From the NCBI GenBank assembly GCA_913057245.1, contig CAJXNH010000004.1:62001-126000 (forward strand): a stretch of DNA of 64,000 bases, read 5' to 3'. Source of the stretch: an uncultured Phaeodactylibacter sp. (GTDB taxonomy: Bacteria; Bacteroidota; Bacteroidia; Chitinophagales; Saprospiraceae). Position 1 is the first letter of the stretch. Every line of letters begins with the position of its first letter. The notes beneath the pieces are model-generated. The model was not told where the DNA came from and did no database searches. It was given only the letters and a program-made list of their open reading frames with translations. The position numbers were made by a program, and so were the translations under genes. Shown here one piece after another: positions 28,724 to 38,316 of the stretch.

Positions 28724-30085
28724 TCAGTCGTCATCAGAGTACAGCGCTGGCTGAGACATTGAGGGGCGCTGCATTGATGGTACGGAGGGTGGTGCTTTAT
28801 AAAACTCCACCTTGGCCACCTGTTGCGGCCTAACCGAGCCATCCTCTTGCTGGAATTGGAAGGATAGCTCAAGGTAATGCAGCCCTTTTTCTAAATGACT
28901 AATGTCAAGGTACGTTTGCAAACCTACCTGAAGCGGCTCCTGCTTTCGTGTAAACAGATAGTCGGCTTCTACCGGCACGCCATCTAGCTGCAGGGTGTAA
29001 AAACGCGAGAGGCAATCCATCACCAGGGTGTCCTGATCTACGGAATCCTGCCGGGAAGTGTAGTTACATAACGGTTTTATGTAGCGTTCTTCGTACGCCG
29101 ACCGGTGGACCACAAACACACTTAGCACATTGGCTTCAATCACATCCGAAGGAATCTGTATCAGTCCTGAGGGCTTGCTGGCCGCACAATTCGCGTAGTG
29201 GCCCGGATACATCAGCTGCTCTGCCGTATCCGGGAGGCGCAAGGTAAGCACATCAGCCGGGTTATTTTTCAATCGGAACCCACTGTAAAGCAATGCCGTA
29301 ACACTCAGAAAAATAAGAATGGCCAGTACGGATTTCCACTTTGCGTGGTTACTGACAAGACCGTAGTAGATTTTCCGGTACAAAGGAGAGAGTGTCAGCC
29401 AGCTCATGACCCGGTAAATGGGCAGATAAAACTTTGAGAAATAGGGAATACGCTTTAACAGCCCCAGGGTTAAAAAATCAAGTACGTAAATCCCTCCAAT
29501 GATGCTGAGTATAGGGTCTATCGTAGTTACCTGCTCTGCCCGATTTGGAAAAAAGTACAGCCAGGCTGCGAGTAGAGCCACTACTACACCGAGAAAAAAA
29601 CATCCTCCAAGGATCAGCATAAACAGCAAAAAACTGACTGCAAAAGTGGTACTGCAAATCTCTTCCAAACGGACAATATTTCGGGTATACTCCGCATCTT
29701 TAAAAATCAAGCGATTGTAAGATTCGCCCATTTTCAGTCTGGAAATATCCACGCCATTTTTGTACACATAGCTCAACCCCACCAGAGCCACCCAGATACT
29801 GCGCAGTAGCAGGTGTACCATAAAACCTCCGATAAGCCATACGTTAGCGACCTTGAGCACGGCAATCATGCTCTCATCGGCCGTACCACTGGAAAAAACC
29901 TCAAAAGAAAAATGGCTAAGAAAGTGTTGCAATTGCTCCAGCAATCCAGGTACCTGAAAAAGCCCATAGAGCACAATACCAGAGACCAGGATTTCCGGTT
30001 CCCAACTTTGTTCCTGTACTCGAAGGAGCCAGGCTGGTGTTTCCTGTTCCGGACTCTTACTGGAAGGCTCGTTTTGATGCGCCAA
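28724..30085 (-). CDS. Membrane protein of unknown function
   Basis: The 453-residue protein has about five transmembrane helices in its first 290 residues (near 35-55, 75-100, 145-185, 205-225, 265-285). The last 160 residues are a soluble domain rich in strands and charged turns (VDQDTLVMDCLSRFYTLQLDG, EKGLHYLELSFQFQQEDGS) and end in a Pro/Ser-rich acidic tail. I do not recognise the family. The next gene on the minus strand, the surface-antigen barrel, ends about 105 bases upstream, so a shared transcript is possible. Confidence 0.7.
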   Translation of the reverse strand: MAHQNEPSSKSPEQETPAWLLRVQEQSWEPEILVSGIVLYGLFQVPGLLEQLQHFLSHFSFEVFSSGTADESMIAVLKVANVWLIGGFMVHLLLRSIWVALVGLSYVYKNGVDISRLKMGESYNRLIFKDAEYTRNIVRLEEICSTTFAVSFLLFMLILGGCFFLGVVVALLAAWLYFFPNRAEQVTTIDPILSIIGGIYVLDFLTLGLLKRIPYFSKFYLPIYRVMSWLTLSPLYRKIYYGLVSNHAKWKSVLAILIFLSVTALLYSGFRLKNNPADVLTLRLPDTAEQLMYPGHYANCAASKPSGLIQIPSDVIEANVLSVFVVHRSAYEERYIKPLCNYTSRQDSVDQDTLVMDCLSRFYTLQLDGVPVEADYLFTRKQEPLQVGLQTYLDISHLEKGLHYLELSFQFQQEDGSVRPQQVAKVEFYKAPPSVPSMQRPSMSQPALYSDDD

Positions 30086-30189
30086 AGGTTAAGCTTTTAG
30101 ATTTCAGGCTTTAATTTTACGAAAAATCTGCGATATGAAAAACCTAATGCCAACTGCGCTCACCCCGTCCGTAAATGTTATGGGCTAAT

Positions 30190-31449
30190 TCAAAAATACT
30201 GCCCCAGCCCCAGCACAAACCCTCCCATCCCGGTGCCTCGCAGGGAGTGCCCGTAGTCTACGGAAAAGACAGTGTTGTAAAACTGCTTTAGGATGAACCG
30301 TCCCCCTACCCCGCCGTGCAGCCGAATGATTTCCGGGTCGGCAAAATCACTAAAAGTGCCACCGGGCAGGCGCCAGCTTCCGGCATCCACAAAGCCCACT
30401 GCCTGCAGGCCGATTTGCCTGTTTTCCAGAAGGGTATACCGGTACTCTGTGTTAAGGGTCAGCATGCCGGTCCCCCGGTCGATACGGTCGCCAACACCAC
30501 GTATGGAGATGTGGTTGTCCAGTGCGAAGGGGGCAAAGGGCGTATTGACATTGGTGCTCAGCCCCCAGATGAAGCGCAGCGCCCAATTCCCACGCTTTCC
30601 AGTGCGTCGGTAGTACTTCCAGGCTTGCCGGATGATGTAGAACGGCTCGGAGCCCAGTTCATCAAGCACCACCTGCGAATAGGTATCTACCGATAGCCCC
30701 GACCAGTAGAAATAGTGGGGCACGGCTCCCCGGTAAAAGTGGTTGGTACGGATGCCGAGTTTTCCAATATCCAATTCACGCGGAAAGAGCGGACGGTCTT
30801 CCTCCGCTACCGTACCCAACCGATAACCTTCCTGAAAGAGGCTGATGCCCACCTGATACTCCTGCCGCCGGGTAGGCGTAAAAAAGGCAGTCGCATTCAG
30901 GCTGGAGTTCGAATAATCGTACCAGGCCGTAGCCGGCCCCTTGTAAAGTGGCTCATAGGAATTCCAAAGCGTATAGGAAATTTCCGCCCCGAACTTTCCC
31001 ACCAAAAACGGATGCCGGTAGAAAAGCCCGAGGCTATGCCGCAGGTTGTACTGATAGTAAGCGCCCACGCTAATGCCCCGCCCCAGGAAATTGAACTCAG
31101 AAAGCCCGCCAATGACCGTGGTGATGTCATTGGAAGACCATAGCCCTGCGTAAGGCAGCACCGTTTTGGCTTCATCGGTCTCCCAACGCAGGTGAAGCCC
31201 GCTGTCCGTGGTATCCAGGTGGTAGGCCACAGCGTTGAAAGCCGGTTGCAATACCAGCCATCGCCGCATTTCCTCCAGGGCTTCCCAAGTGACCGTATCT
31301 CCGGGCGAGGCCCCGGCAATGCCGTAGAAAAACCCGGGATGGGTACGCTTTAGCCCTTCTGTTTCCACGGATTGCAAAACCATGCCTTGTGCACGCAGGG
31401 CAGGCAGGCTCAACAGGAATAATGAAAGAGAAAAAATCAGCCGCATCAT
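30190..31449 (-). CDS. BamA/TamA-like outer membrane surface antigen barrel
   Basis: The 419-residue protein has a signal peptide (ALRAQ), a single POTRA-like segment (SVETEGLKRTHPGFFYGIAG, about 25-100) and a 16-strand-type surface antigen barrel. The barrel includes TVIGGLSEFNFLGRG and the RGVGDRIDRGTGMLTLNTEYRY loop expected of the family, and ends FVLGLGQYF with a terminal aromatic residue. It is shorter than BamA (one POTRA rather than five), so it is a TamA-like or two-partner-secretion-like pore of unknown cargo. Its ATG overlaps the stop of the upstream gene (ATGA), so the two are translationally coupled. Confidence 0.82.
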   Translation of the reverse strand: MMRLIFSLSLFLLSLPALRAQGMVLQSVETEGLKRTHPGFFYGIAGASPGDTVTWEALEEMRRWLVLQPAFNAVAYHLDTTDSGLHLRWETDEAKTVLPYAGLWSSNDITTVIGGLSEFNFLGRGISVGAYYQYNLRHSLGLFYRHPFLVGKFGAEISYTLWNSYEPLYKGPATAWYDYSNSSLNATAFFTPTRRQEYQVGISLFQEGYRLGTVAEEDRPLFPRELDIGKLGIRTNHFYRGAVPHYFYWSGLSVDTYSQVVLDELGSEPFYIIRQAWKYYRRTGKRGNWALRFIWGLSTNVNTPFAPFALDNHISIRGVGDRIDRGTGMLTLNTEYRYTLLENRQIGLQAVGFVDAGSWRLPGGTFSDFADPEIIRLHGGVGGRFILKQFYNTVFSVDYGHSLRGTGMGGFVLGLGQYF

Positions 31450-32333
31450 AAATTTACATAACGGAAGCCGATATTATAGGTTGCGCCCAGGCCCGAGCTA
31501 TTACCAAACAGGAACTGTGCATGCGAAATCTCCAGATTCAGAGCATCTGTGAGCTGATACTTCGCGCCAACACCCGCCAGCGTAAAGTGCTGACTGAAGT
31601 TGTTGCCCAGGTCAATCCGCCGGGCATGTTGCGCATTGACATAAATGGTAAGGTTGGAACTGGGGAAGTAACTCAAAAAGACAGAAACAGGCATAAAGCC
31701 GCTGTCGTTGGCATAACTCTCTTCGTCCGGCCCGAACAGGTAATCAAAGCTCAACTCCGTAAACAACTGCCAGTCTCCATTCGCAAAGGAGTGGTCGTAG
31801 TAGACTTTATTGGCCCAAATAGTACTGCGTTCTGCAAAAAACACCCCATTGATGGACTCCTCCTCAAACACCGGCAGCATCAGGGAGGACTGAAAGGACA
31901 GGCGCGGCAGGCTCCTAAAGGGGGTAAACCGTACAGAAGGGGCAACATAAGACACTCCGCTTCTCGCAAATTCCTCATTATTGGCGTAACGCAGGGCATC
32001 AAGGGCCGGGTGCTCCATTTCTGCGGAAGAGATGAGGGAGGACCGGAAATTGACAATCACACCAGCATTGACCCGCGCAATGGGCGACACCCCCACGAAG
32101 CCCTCCAGGATATTGGTCAGGAAGGTTGCACGGGGGCGGTCACTCACCTCCCCATTCTCATTAGCCCCACGGGTTTCCGTGTATAAATTATTGAAAAGCT
32201 TGACTTCCCAGCTGCCTTTCGGCAAAAGGCGGGAAGGGGTGTAGGTTTGTATGATGGACTGCCCCTGCTCAGGCTGGGCACAGGCCACATGCACCACAAA
32301 CAGCAACAATACCGGGGTAAGGAAATACTTCAT
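31446..32333 (-). CDS. Outer membrane beta-barrel protein, coupled to the surface antigen barrel
   Basis: The 295-residue protein has a signal peptide (VHVACAQ) and barrel-like strands (SWEVKLFNNLYTET, ARVNAGVIVNFRSSL, QHFTLAGVGAKYQLTDALNLEISHAQ), with no named domain that I recognise. It ends in the ATGA that starts the following barrel gene, so the two genes form an operon and probably act together in the outer membrane. Confidence 0.7.
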   Translation of the reverse strand: MKYFLTPVLLLFVVHVACAQPEQGQSIIQTYTPSRLLPKGSWEVKLFNNLYTETRGANENGEVSDRPRATFLTNILEGFVGVSPIARVNAGVIVNFRSSLISSAEMEHPALDALRYANNEEFARSGVSYVAPSVRFTPFRSLPRLSFQSSLMLPVFEEESINGVFFAERSTIWANKVYYDHSFANGDWQLFTELSFDYLFGPDEESYANDSGFMPVSVFLSYFPSSNLTIYVNAQHARRIDLGNNFSQHFTLAGVGAKYQLTDALNLEISHAQFLFGNSSGLGATYNIGFRYVNL

Positions 32334-32429
32334 GGTTCTATCGTTTTGATCTGTGCATTTAACGTTGAACCCTCATTTTTAGCTTTCGCAAAATGGGCCC
32401 GACGTCCGGGCTGCGACACCTGTAAGGTG

Positions 32430-33254
32430 CTACACCATGGCGGAGGTCTCCGCATAGGCCTTGACCTTAGCCCAATCCTCCGCAAAGAAATCGCGCACCC
32501 TTTCCAGTTCCTCCGGTGGGATGAGCGGGGCAGGGTCTACAAAACGCTTAGGCAAAAGCTTAGAGGGGTAAAGCACCCCATAGCTGGCCAGCATCTGCCC
32601 GCGCCGGTGCAGCCATCCGGTCAGGGTGCCGGCCTTGGTGGGCGAACGTTCTTCTCCGAAAATGTATTTACCCATCTTACGCATGACCTTCAGCTCCTTC
32701 TCTTTGTAGGAAGTGTGCACCTTGGCGAGCGAGACATCTTTGGGGTCGTAGGCGGCATCTGCATAAGCGGCAATTTTATCAAAAAATGCCCAGGGATCGG
32801 ACCTCAGCTCTTCGTAAAACAAGACCAATGGCTTATGCGTAAAGTGCTTTTCGAGCTGCTCAATGTGGTTATAAAAAATGAAATCTTTGACTTTCCACAA
32901 GCCAGTGTCTCCTTCCACATCCAAAAAACCGGTAAAGGGCAGGTGCCCGCCATTCTTCACATAACGCCGGTACTGAGAGGCCGCCCAGCCATCGTGCCGC
33001 CGGAAAATAATGATGGGCTTTACCTCCGGATAGTAGGATGCAAACCAGCTGACCTCCCGCTCCAGTTGCTGATCAAACTCCCGGGAGACGAAGTACCGCC
33101 CGTACTTCCCCTTTTTGATGATGTCCGGCACCTGCCGGTAACGGTTGGTGGGGATATAGTGGATTTTTTGCAGCTTCGGGAAAAAGCGGTGCTGCAAATA
33201 AGTGGAAGCGACCTTGCCCAGGCCAACGTGAAAAACGATCTCAGGTACTGCCAT
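32430..33254 (-). CDS. Sulfotransferase family protein
   Basis: The 274-residue protein begins EIVFHVGLGKVASTYLQHRFF, the 5'-phosphosulfate (PAPS) loop of cytosolic-fold sulfotransferases. FRRHDGWAASQYRRYVKNGG (about 85-104) supplies the 3'-phosphate site and a basic acceptor region. It has no signal peptide. Such enzymes transfer sulfate from PAPS to polysaccharides or lipids at the inner membrane face. The window also encodes a sulfatase, so the organism handles sulfated molecules in both directions. Confidence 0.82.
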   Translation of the reverse strand: MAVPEIVFHVGLGKVASTYLQHRFFPKLQKIHYIPTNRYRQVPDIIKKGKYGRYFVSREFDQQLEREVSWFASYYPEVKPIIIFRRHDGWAASQYRRYVKNGGHLPFTGFLDVEGDTGLWKVKDFIFYNHIEQLEKHFTHKPLVLFYEELRSDPWAFFDKIAAYADAAYDPKDVSLAKVHTSYKEKELKVMRKMGKYIFGEERSPTKAGTLTGWLHRRGQMLASYGVLYPSKLLPKRFVDPAPLIPPEELERVRDFFAEDWAKVKAYAETSAMV

Positions 33255-33320
33255 AACTCGATTGAATATGGCGCAAAAGTACAGGAAAAATTGGCAACGT
33301 CAGAAGTTAGATCTTCGCAA

Positions 33321-34613
33321 CTACATTTTGATCAACTGCACCACCTTAGCCCCATCGGCACTCCGGGCATACAGAAAATACGGCCCTTTCGGCAAGTGCG
33401 CAGCGGGGATTTGCAAGGACCTCACGCTCATCTGCTGCGCCATGACTTTGCGCCCGGTCGCATCAAATAGCGCAATCTGGATATCAGGGGTGCCTTCCTG
33501 CTCCGTACTCAACTGAATGAAATCCTGAAACGGGTTTTGCAGGACCTCAATACTAAAGCCCCTGGCCTCCGGATGAGAACTGGAGGAAGGAAAGTCCGGG
33601 TACGCACCAGCTATGCCCTCAATATCGGCATTATACTTCATGATCAGGGCATATTTCCCCACGACAAACCCGGTCGAATCGTTTTGAAAATCAACATCAA
33701 ACAAGGGAATGCCCGGAGTAGGTAAGACCTCCCAGTTCACGCCCTGATCTGCAGTGCTCAAAATAGTGCCTTCAGGCCCGGAGTTACCTGTAAATACCAG
33801 GTGCGCACAGGTTGAAAAAGCCCGGTCCGGGGAAATAAAATTCAAATCCGTCACATCACCATAATTTCCGCCCTGCAGGTCCCAACTTATGCCCTGATCT
33901 GTAGTCTTGAACAACTGCCCGTTGTCCAGATGGAGGTATCCCGTTTGGGTGTCGGTAAAATCCAAGCCGGGTGCAAACAGAAAATCAGCTCCCAGGTCGG
34001 TACCTGCCACCCAGGATGTCCCCTGATCCGTAGTTCTCAAAATGAAGCGGTCCAAACCTCCGGGGATGTCCTCCGCATATCCATAACCTGCTGCCAGCCC
34101 CACCTGCTGATCCGCAAAGTGTAAACTGCTGATTTCTCCTGTTTCGTAGCCCGCCCCTTCCAAGGACCATGCCGTTTGCCAGGATTGCCCCTGATCTGTG
34201 GACTGGTAAATCCCGGCATAGCCCGCGACCAGAACGACAGCGTCGCCAAAGGCGGCTATAGCATGAAACGCTTCGGCTTCATCGGAGTACACCACAGACC
34301 ACGACTGCCCAAGGTCTGTGGACCTTACCATCTGCTCCCTTCCCACAGCAAGGAGCACCGAATCCCCAAGCCGCTCTATATCCAGGAAATCCATATCCAG
34401 GCCGGTGTCAAATCCCTCCCAGGACTCCCCGGCATCATAAGACCGGAAGCAAGCAGATGCGTCTCCCATAGCAAAGAGCGTGGAGTCATTGATGGCTTTA
34501 ATGACGTGGAGGTTGCCCGGGAAATCAGTATCCACGTATTTGACTTCCCATTGGCTGTGGGCGGGGGAGAAGAAGAGGGCAACGTACAGGATGATTAGAA
34601 AAGCGCTTTTCAT
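33321..34613 (-). CDS. YCF48/BNR-like propeller protein with T9SS sorting domain
   Basis: The 430-residue protein has a signal peptide (AHSQ) and at least five blades with the WD40/BNR-like motif STDQGQSWQ, TTDQGTSWVAG, TTDQGISWDLQGG and TADQGVNWEV, as in the photosystem II stability/assembly factor-like (YCF48) family. Here that family is used as a secreted propeller. A T9SS sorting domain ends the protein (IEVLQNPFQDFIQLST to GAKVVQLIKM). Its partner is unknown. Confidence 0.85.
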   Translation of the reverse strand: MKSAFLIILYVALFFSPAHSQWEVKYVDTDFPGNLHVIKAINDSTLFAMGDASACFRSYDAGESWEGFDTGLDMDFLDIERLGDSVLLAVGREQMVRSTDLGQSWSVVYSDEAEAFHAIAAFGDAVVLVAGYAGIYQSTDQGQSWQTAWSLEGAGYETGEISSLHFADQQVGLAAGYGYAEDIPGGLDRFILRTTDQGTSWVAGTDLGADFLFAPGLDFTDTQTGYLHLDNGQLFKTTDQGISWDLQGGNYGDVTDLNFISPDRAFSTCAHLVFTGNSGPEGTILSTADQGVNWEVLPTPGIPLFDVDFQNDSTGFVVGKYALIMKYNADIEGIAGAYPDFPSSSSHPEARGFSIEVLQNPFQDFIQLSTEQEGTPDIQIALFDATGRKVMAQQMSVRSLQIPAAHLPKGPYFLYARSADGAKVVQLIKM

Positions 34614-34771
34614 ACTTTATAGTTTGGGGCAACAGTTTGCCTGGGGTGAAAGAAGAACCAAAAGGTTGGTGTAATTTAATTCCTGTTCACCCAAAAATCC
34701 AGTTGTTTGGGATGAGTTGTCATCGGTATTGCAATTATCCCGGTTGATCTGGCTAAACCACTATATCGGGA

Positions 34772-34940
34772 AAAGCTGGGGCAAAGCTCTTGAAAAGGTC
34801 TTGGGTTAAGCTCTACACCAGTAGCATCTTTGCTCCTGTCGGGGTCCGGTCTTTACTGGAATTCGATAGGTTCTTTCTTGGAAAAGCTGGGGAAGAGCTC
34901 TTAGCATCGCCCTGGATTAAGCTCTACACCAGCAATACTT
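34772..34940. repeat. Tandem hairpin repeat, two copies
   Basis: Two copies (34772-34830 and 34882-34940) start 110 bases apart. Each opens with AAGCTGGGG and closes with TTAAGCTCTACACCAG, and the two ends of one copy are imperfect inverted repeats (about 12 of 16 paired). A third, shorter relative lies at 60676-60712. The copies sit in the gap between the YCF48-like gene and the first giant surface protein gene. I see no open reading frame in them. Confidence 0.65.
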
Positions 34941-34975
34941 TGATGAGATCGGGCAGCGCGAGGGAGCGCCGTGCT

Positions 34976-37900
34976 TCACCGCACCACCACCCGCTCCCCA
35001 AATACCCCATCAACAGTCTCCACCTGCAGCCAGTACAAGCCCGCGGGCAGACTGCCTACCTGTAGCTCACCGGACCAGTATTCCCCTGCCATCCATTGCC
35101 GCGTCTGCACGGGCTGCCCCTGCGGATTAAAGAGCGTCAGGGTTACTGCGCCGGCGGTTTGCTGCTGCCCCTGTACGGTAAGGCGGTCACGCGCCGGATT
35201 GGGGGCGACGGTCAGCCGCTTGTCCTTTTCATAGACTGCAATTATCGGTTTTAGCAGGGTGCCATCGGAAAGATAGGCACGGTTGAAACCCGAATCGACC
35301 AGCTCAAAGGATTCCGGGGTGCCATTGACCTGCAAAATGGGCTGACCCTTGATTAAAGGGGTATCCGAGGTACGATAGGCAAGCAGGCGCCAGATACCAT
35401 CTGCATATTGAGCTTCTAACTGAAAGCCCTGACTAGTTTCCCAAGCCAAGTGCTCCGGCCCACGGAAGGACAGCTGAAAGCCGGAAGCGGCTAGGATTTC
35501 ACGGGTGGGGACCAGCGCAGCTCCGCCATTGCCTGCAGGCTTCCAAACCAGGGGCCAGTCTGCCGCTGAGCGCTCATCGGGTAACTGTTGGAAAGCGGTG
35601 GCATCCCCATTGACGTCTCCCATTTTTATGCCAATGCAGTCAGCATTAAATGCCACGGGAGGCCCTCCATATGGTATGGCATATACGTCTTCTAAACAAC
35701 TCTTCCACATACTACTGTCAATTCCATACCAAGGATTATTCGGAGTAGGGAAAACAAGGGTTCTATCCACAAAAACCCAGGCAGGGACGCCAGCCACCCC
35801 GTTGTCCTCCGGATCTAAGATAGCGTTTCTTATGGCTATCAAATCCATGATGGTGATGTTTTCAGACTGATTCACATCTGCAGCAATAAGCCGGTACGGT
35901 GTAGAAAGCGGCCCTACTCCTGCCATATGTTTGGCAATCAGTACCATGTCAAAAACCGTTACCCCGTTGGTCCAGGAACCATCCTGAAAGTGGGAGACTT
36001 GATAGGGGGTGCCCACTTCGACAAACTCAAAGCGCAGCTGATTGTCAAAGGTGGTGTCCACCTGAAGGGTATCACCTTCGAGCAGCAATGCACCGCCCAG
36101 CATCGTTAGCGTTTCGCTATACTCTGTCGTTGCTCCTAATGCAATAAAACCAAAGTCCGGGTCCAACAAGCCTGACATGACCGTCAGCAGGGAGGCATTG
36201 GTTGTATCCACCTGCCCATTGCCCCAATGCAGAGCCGCCTGCATGATCAACTGTTCCCCATCAGCATTGCCATGGCGTTGCCTCAGCTGAAAACTTAAAT
36301 GCCCTTGCTCACCGGCTTCCAACGGCGCTTCCAACTCAAAACGCAGCGGCCCGTCCGGCGTAATCGAGCTATTGCAGGCATGGCTGCTGGCACCAGCCTT
36401 TAAAGACGATGGATGGAACCCCTCAGGTATCGGAGCTGTAATGATCAGGCCCTGCGATAAACTGTCACTTTCATTCTGAAACCGAACCTCATAGACAATA
36501 GGCAGGCCAGGCAAGACCAGGTTCTGTTCCCCTTCTCCGTTTGGATAGTCAACAATACCGACATTAACAGTATCCTGGCTGGAGTCTTCCCTGCAATACT
36601 GAATGGTAAAAGGGGCTCCACTATTATTGGGATAATCGACTACATAGCCTGTGCTACTCCCGTTTTGGGCATTCGTCCCACAGGATTCAACCGCCAGTCC
36701 CGGAGAGGGCTGACTGTACCAACCGGGCGCTGGAGATATCTGCAGGCGCTGTGTCGTACCGTTGGCGGCCCGGCTAAACTTGTAAGTTTCAAAGGCATCT
36801 AACTGAATATTTTCCTGTAGCATAACCAGATCGTCCTCTATGACGACATAACTTCGGGGCTCCCCCATGCCCAGTCCCGTGTTTTTAATCGTAAACTTCA
36901 CGCTATCGCCATCGCAAATCGCATTCAATTCCAATATCGATCCATCCCAGCTGTAGTCTGTAGGATTACAAACCTCATCCGGTGTGAAACTTGCATCCAG
37001 GCAATAGGTACTGCCGGGTAAGACATTTGAAGCCATTTCGACCTCCACGGTAAAGCTTCCGGCCTCCATGACTGCTACATCCCCTAACGAAAACACATAG
37101 ACATCATCTGAATTTTGCACATAGGGTATGCTGCTGCTTACGACCGTTTGTGCAGGGTCAAATTGTAGCTGGGCTTCAGCATCAATGGCCAAAGCAGTCC
37201 CTTCGTTCCGGTAATAGACCGTGTAGGTGGAAGTGGTTCCCGGTGCCAGAGATTCTGAAACGACCGAGGCAAATATATACGGGCAGGTTTCTGCTACCTG
37301 CAAACCCAGGTTGACCGAATCCTGGGCAGTTCCTTCTTCCAGTTCCAAAACCGTGTTGGGGCAGGACTCCCAAAGTAAGTTGGGAACAAAAGGCTGCACC
37401 TCATAGGTTGCCGGAGGAAGTTCGACCGAAAAGGCGCCCTGCGCATCACTTGTGGAATAAAAATGCTGTTGCCCGTCCCAAAATTGAAGGTGGATACCGT
37501 TTAGGGTCGTCAGGGTGTCTGAGGGGAAACACAGGGCTTCCTCATCCAGGTATACCTGCCCGGACAGGGCAACAACGGGCGGGCTGACAAAGGGCAACTC
37601 CGCGCTACAGTCCAGGTCACCCCGCTTTACCCCGATAAAATCAAGCCCTTCAATACCATCTGTACTATCGACATTGATAACCAGGGGCAGGCATACCGAA
37701 TCGGGGTTAGAAGGGACCTGAAGATCAAAATCAGCAGGCAGAATGAACCAGTAAGGTTCCATGATGGCGCCCGTTATCCCCTGCAGCCCCCGGGCGATCC
37801 CAATTAAGTCGAATGTGCTCACACTTCCTGAGTTGTTGACATCCCCTGCCAGCAACTGATAGGGCGTAAGCGAGAAGCTCCCCGTGGAATCGAACATCGA

Positions 37901-38179
37901 ATTGGCAATAATCTGCTGATCTTCAGCGTCTACTCCATTCATCATTTCATCATCCAGGCTTGCATAAACCGTATAATCCTGCCCGATCTCCAAATCAATC
38001 TGGTAAAAACCTTCCTGATCAGTGATGGCGGTCAGTTCGCTGCCAAAGTGAACGGTCACACCGGGCATTGGGTCACCGCAGTGCGTGGTGATCGTACCCG
38101 ATACAGGTGCGGTATTCGCTATTCCCGATACCGAAAACAGGGACAAAAGTGCTGAAAGGAGGAGGTGTCGCGTATTCAT
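34976..38179 (-). CDS. Giant dockerin/DUF11-like T9SS surface protein (module A)
   Basis: The 1067-residue protein has a signal peptide (ending IANTAP), a carboxypeptidase regulatory-like segment (VSGTITTHCGDPMPGVTVHFGSE), a dockerin-like loop (AGDVNNSGSVSTFDLIGIARG, about 110-132), a second CnaB-like segment (about 205-290), DUF11-like domains (290-680), a second dockerin-like loop (ADVNQSENITIMDLIAIRNAI) and a T9SS sorting domain (VAPNPARDRLTVQG to VFGERVVVR). Dockerin loops bind calcium and sometimes a cohesin partner. About 205-680 is paralogous to about 445-900 of the protein at 41791-44745 (shared motifs DYSWDGS/DPGWNGAS, SYVVIEDDL/SYFIVEEDL, ESCGT/EGCGT, FGASSH/AGASSH). It is divergent from the helical protein gene at 38317. 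Confidence 0.88.
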   Translation of the reverse strand: MNTRHLLLSALLSLFSVSGIANTAPVSGTITTHCGDPMPGVTVHFGSELTAITDQEGFYQIDLEIGQDYTVYASLDDEMMNGVDAEDQQIIANSMFDSTGSFSLTPYQLLAGDVNNSGSVSTFDLIGIARGLQGITGAIMEPYWFILPADFDLQVPSNPDSVCLPLVINVDSTDGIEGLDFIGVKRGDLDCSAELPFVSPPVVALSGQVYLDEEALCFPSDTLTTLNGIHLQFWDGQQHFYSTSDAQGAFSVELPPATYEVQPFVPNLLWESCPNTVLELEEGTAQDSVNLGLQVAETCPYIFASVVSESLAPGTTSTYTVYYRNEGTALAIDAEAQLQFDPAQTVVSSSIPYVQNSDDVYVFSLGDVAVMEAGSFTVEVEMASNVLPGSTYCLDASFTPDEVCNPTDYSWDGSILELNAICDGDSVKFTIKNTGLGMGEPRSYVVIEDDLVMLQENIQLDAFETYKFSRAANGTTQRLQISPAPGWYSQPSPGLAVESCGTNAQNGSSTGYVVDYPNNSGAPFTIQYCREDSSQDTVNVGIVDYPNGEGEQNLVLPGLPIVYEVRFQNESDSLSQGLIITAPIPEGFHPSSLKAGASSHACNSSITPDGPLRFELEAPLEAGEQGHLSFQLRQRHGNADGEQLIMQAALHWGNGQVDTTNASLLTVMSGLLDPDFGFIALGATTEYSETLTMLGGALLLEGDTLQVDTTFDNQLRFEFVEVGTPYQVSHFQDGSWTNGVTVFDMVLIAKHMAGVGPLSTPYRLIAADVNQSENITIMDLIAIRNAILDPEDNGVAGVPAWVFVDRTLVFPTPNNPWYGIDSSMWKSCLEDVYAIPYGGPPVAFNADCIGIKMGDVNGDATAFQQLPDERSAADWPLVWKPAGNGGAALVPTREILAASGFQLSFRGPEHLAWETSQGFQLEAQYADGIWRLLAYRTSDTPLIKGQPILQVNGTPESFELVDSGFNRAYLSDGTLLKPIIAVYEKDKRLTVAPNPARDRLTVQGQQQTAGAVTLTLFNPQGQPVQTRQWMAGEYWSGELQVGSLPAGLYWLQVETVDGVFGERVVVR

Positions 38180-38316
38180 GAGCCTTGATTTTTCTTCACG
38201 CTACAAATATCAGGGGTTATCCCTAAGCGCACAATGACAATTTTGTTAATTTGTCTTTTTAGTATTTGACAAAATCTACCTTAATCTACTGTTTTTATTG
38301 ATTTTTTAATCATAAT

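Noticed and set aside
32247-33470. Plus-strand frame of 407 codons
   Set aside because: Antisense of the sulfotransferase, whose PAPS loop is in frame on the minus strand.
34772-34940. Tandem hairpin repeat as a coding repeat
   Set aside because: All frames across both copies contain stops at conserved places, so it is a noncoding repeat.
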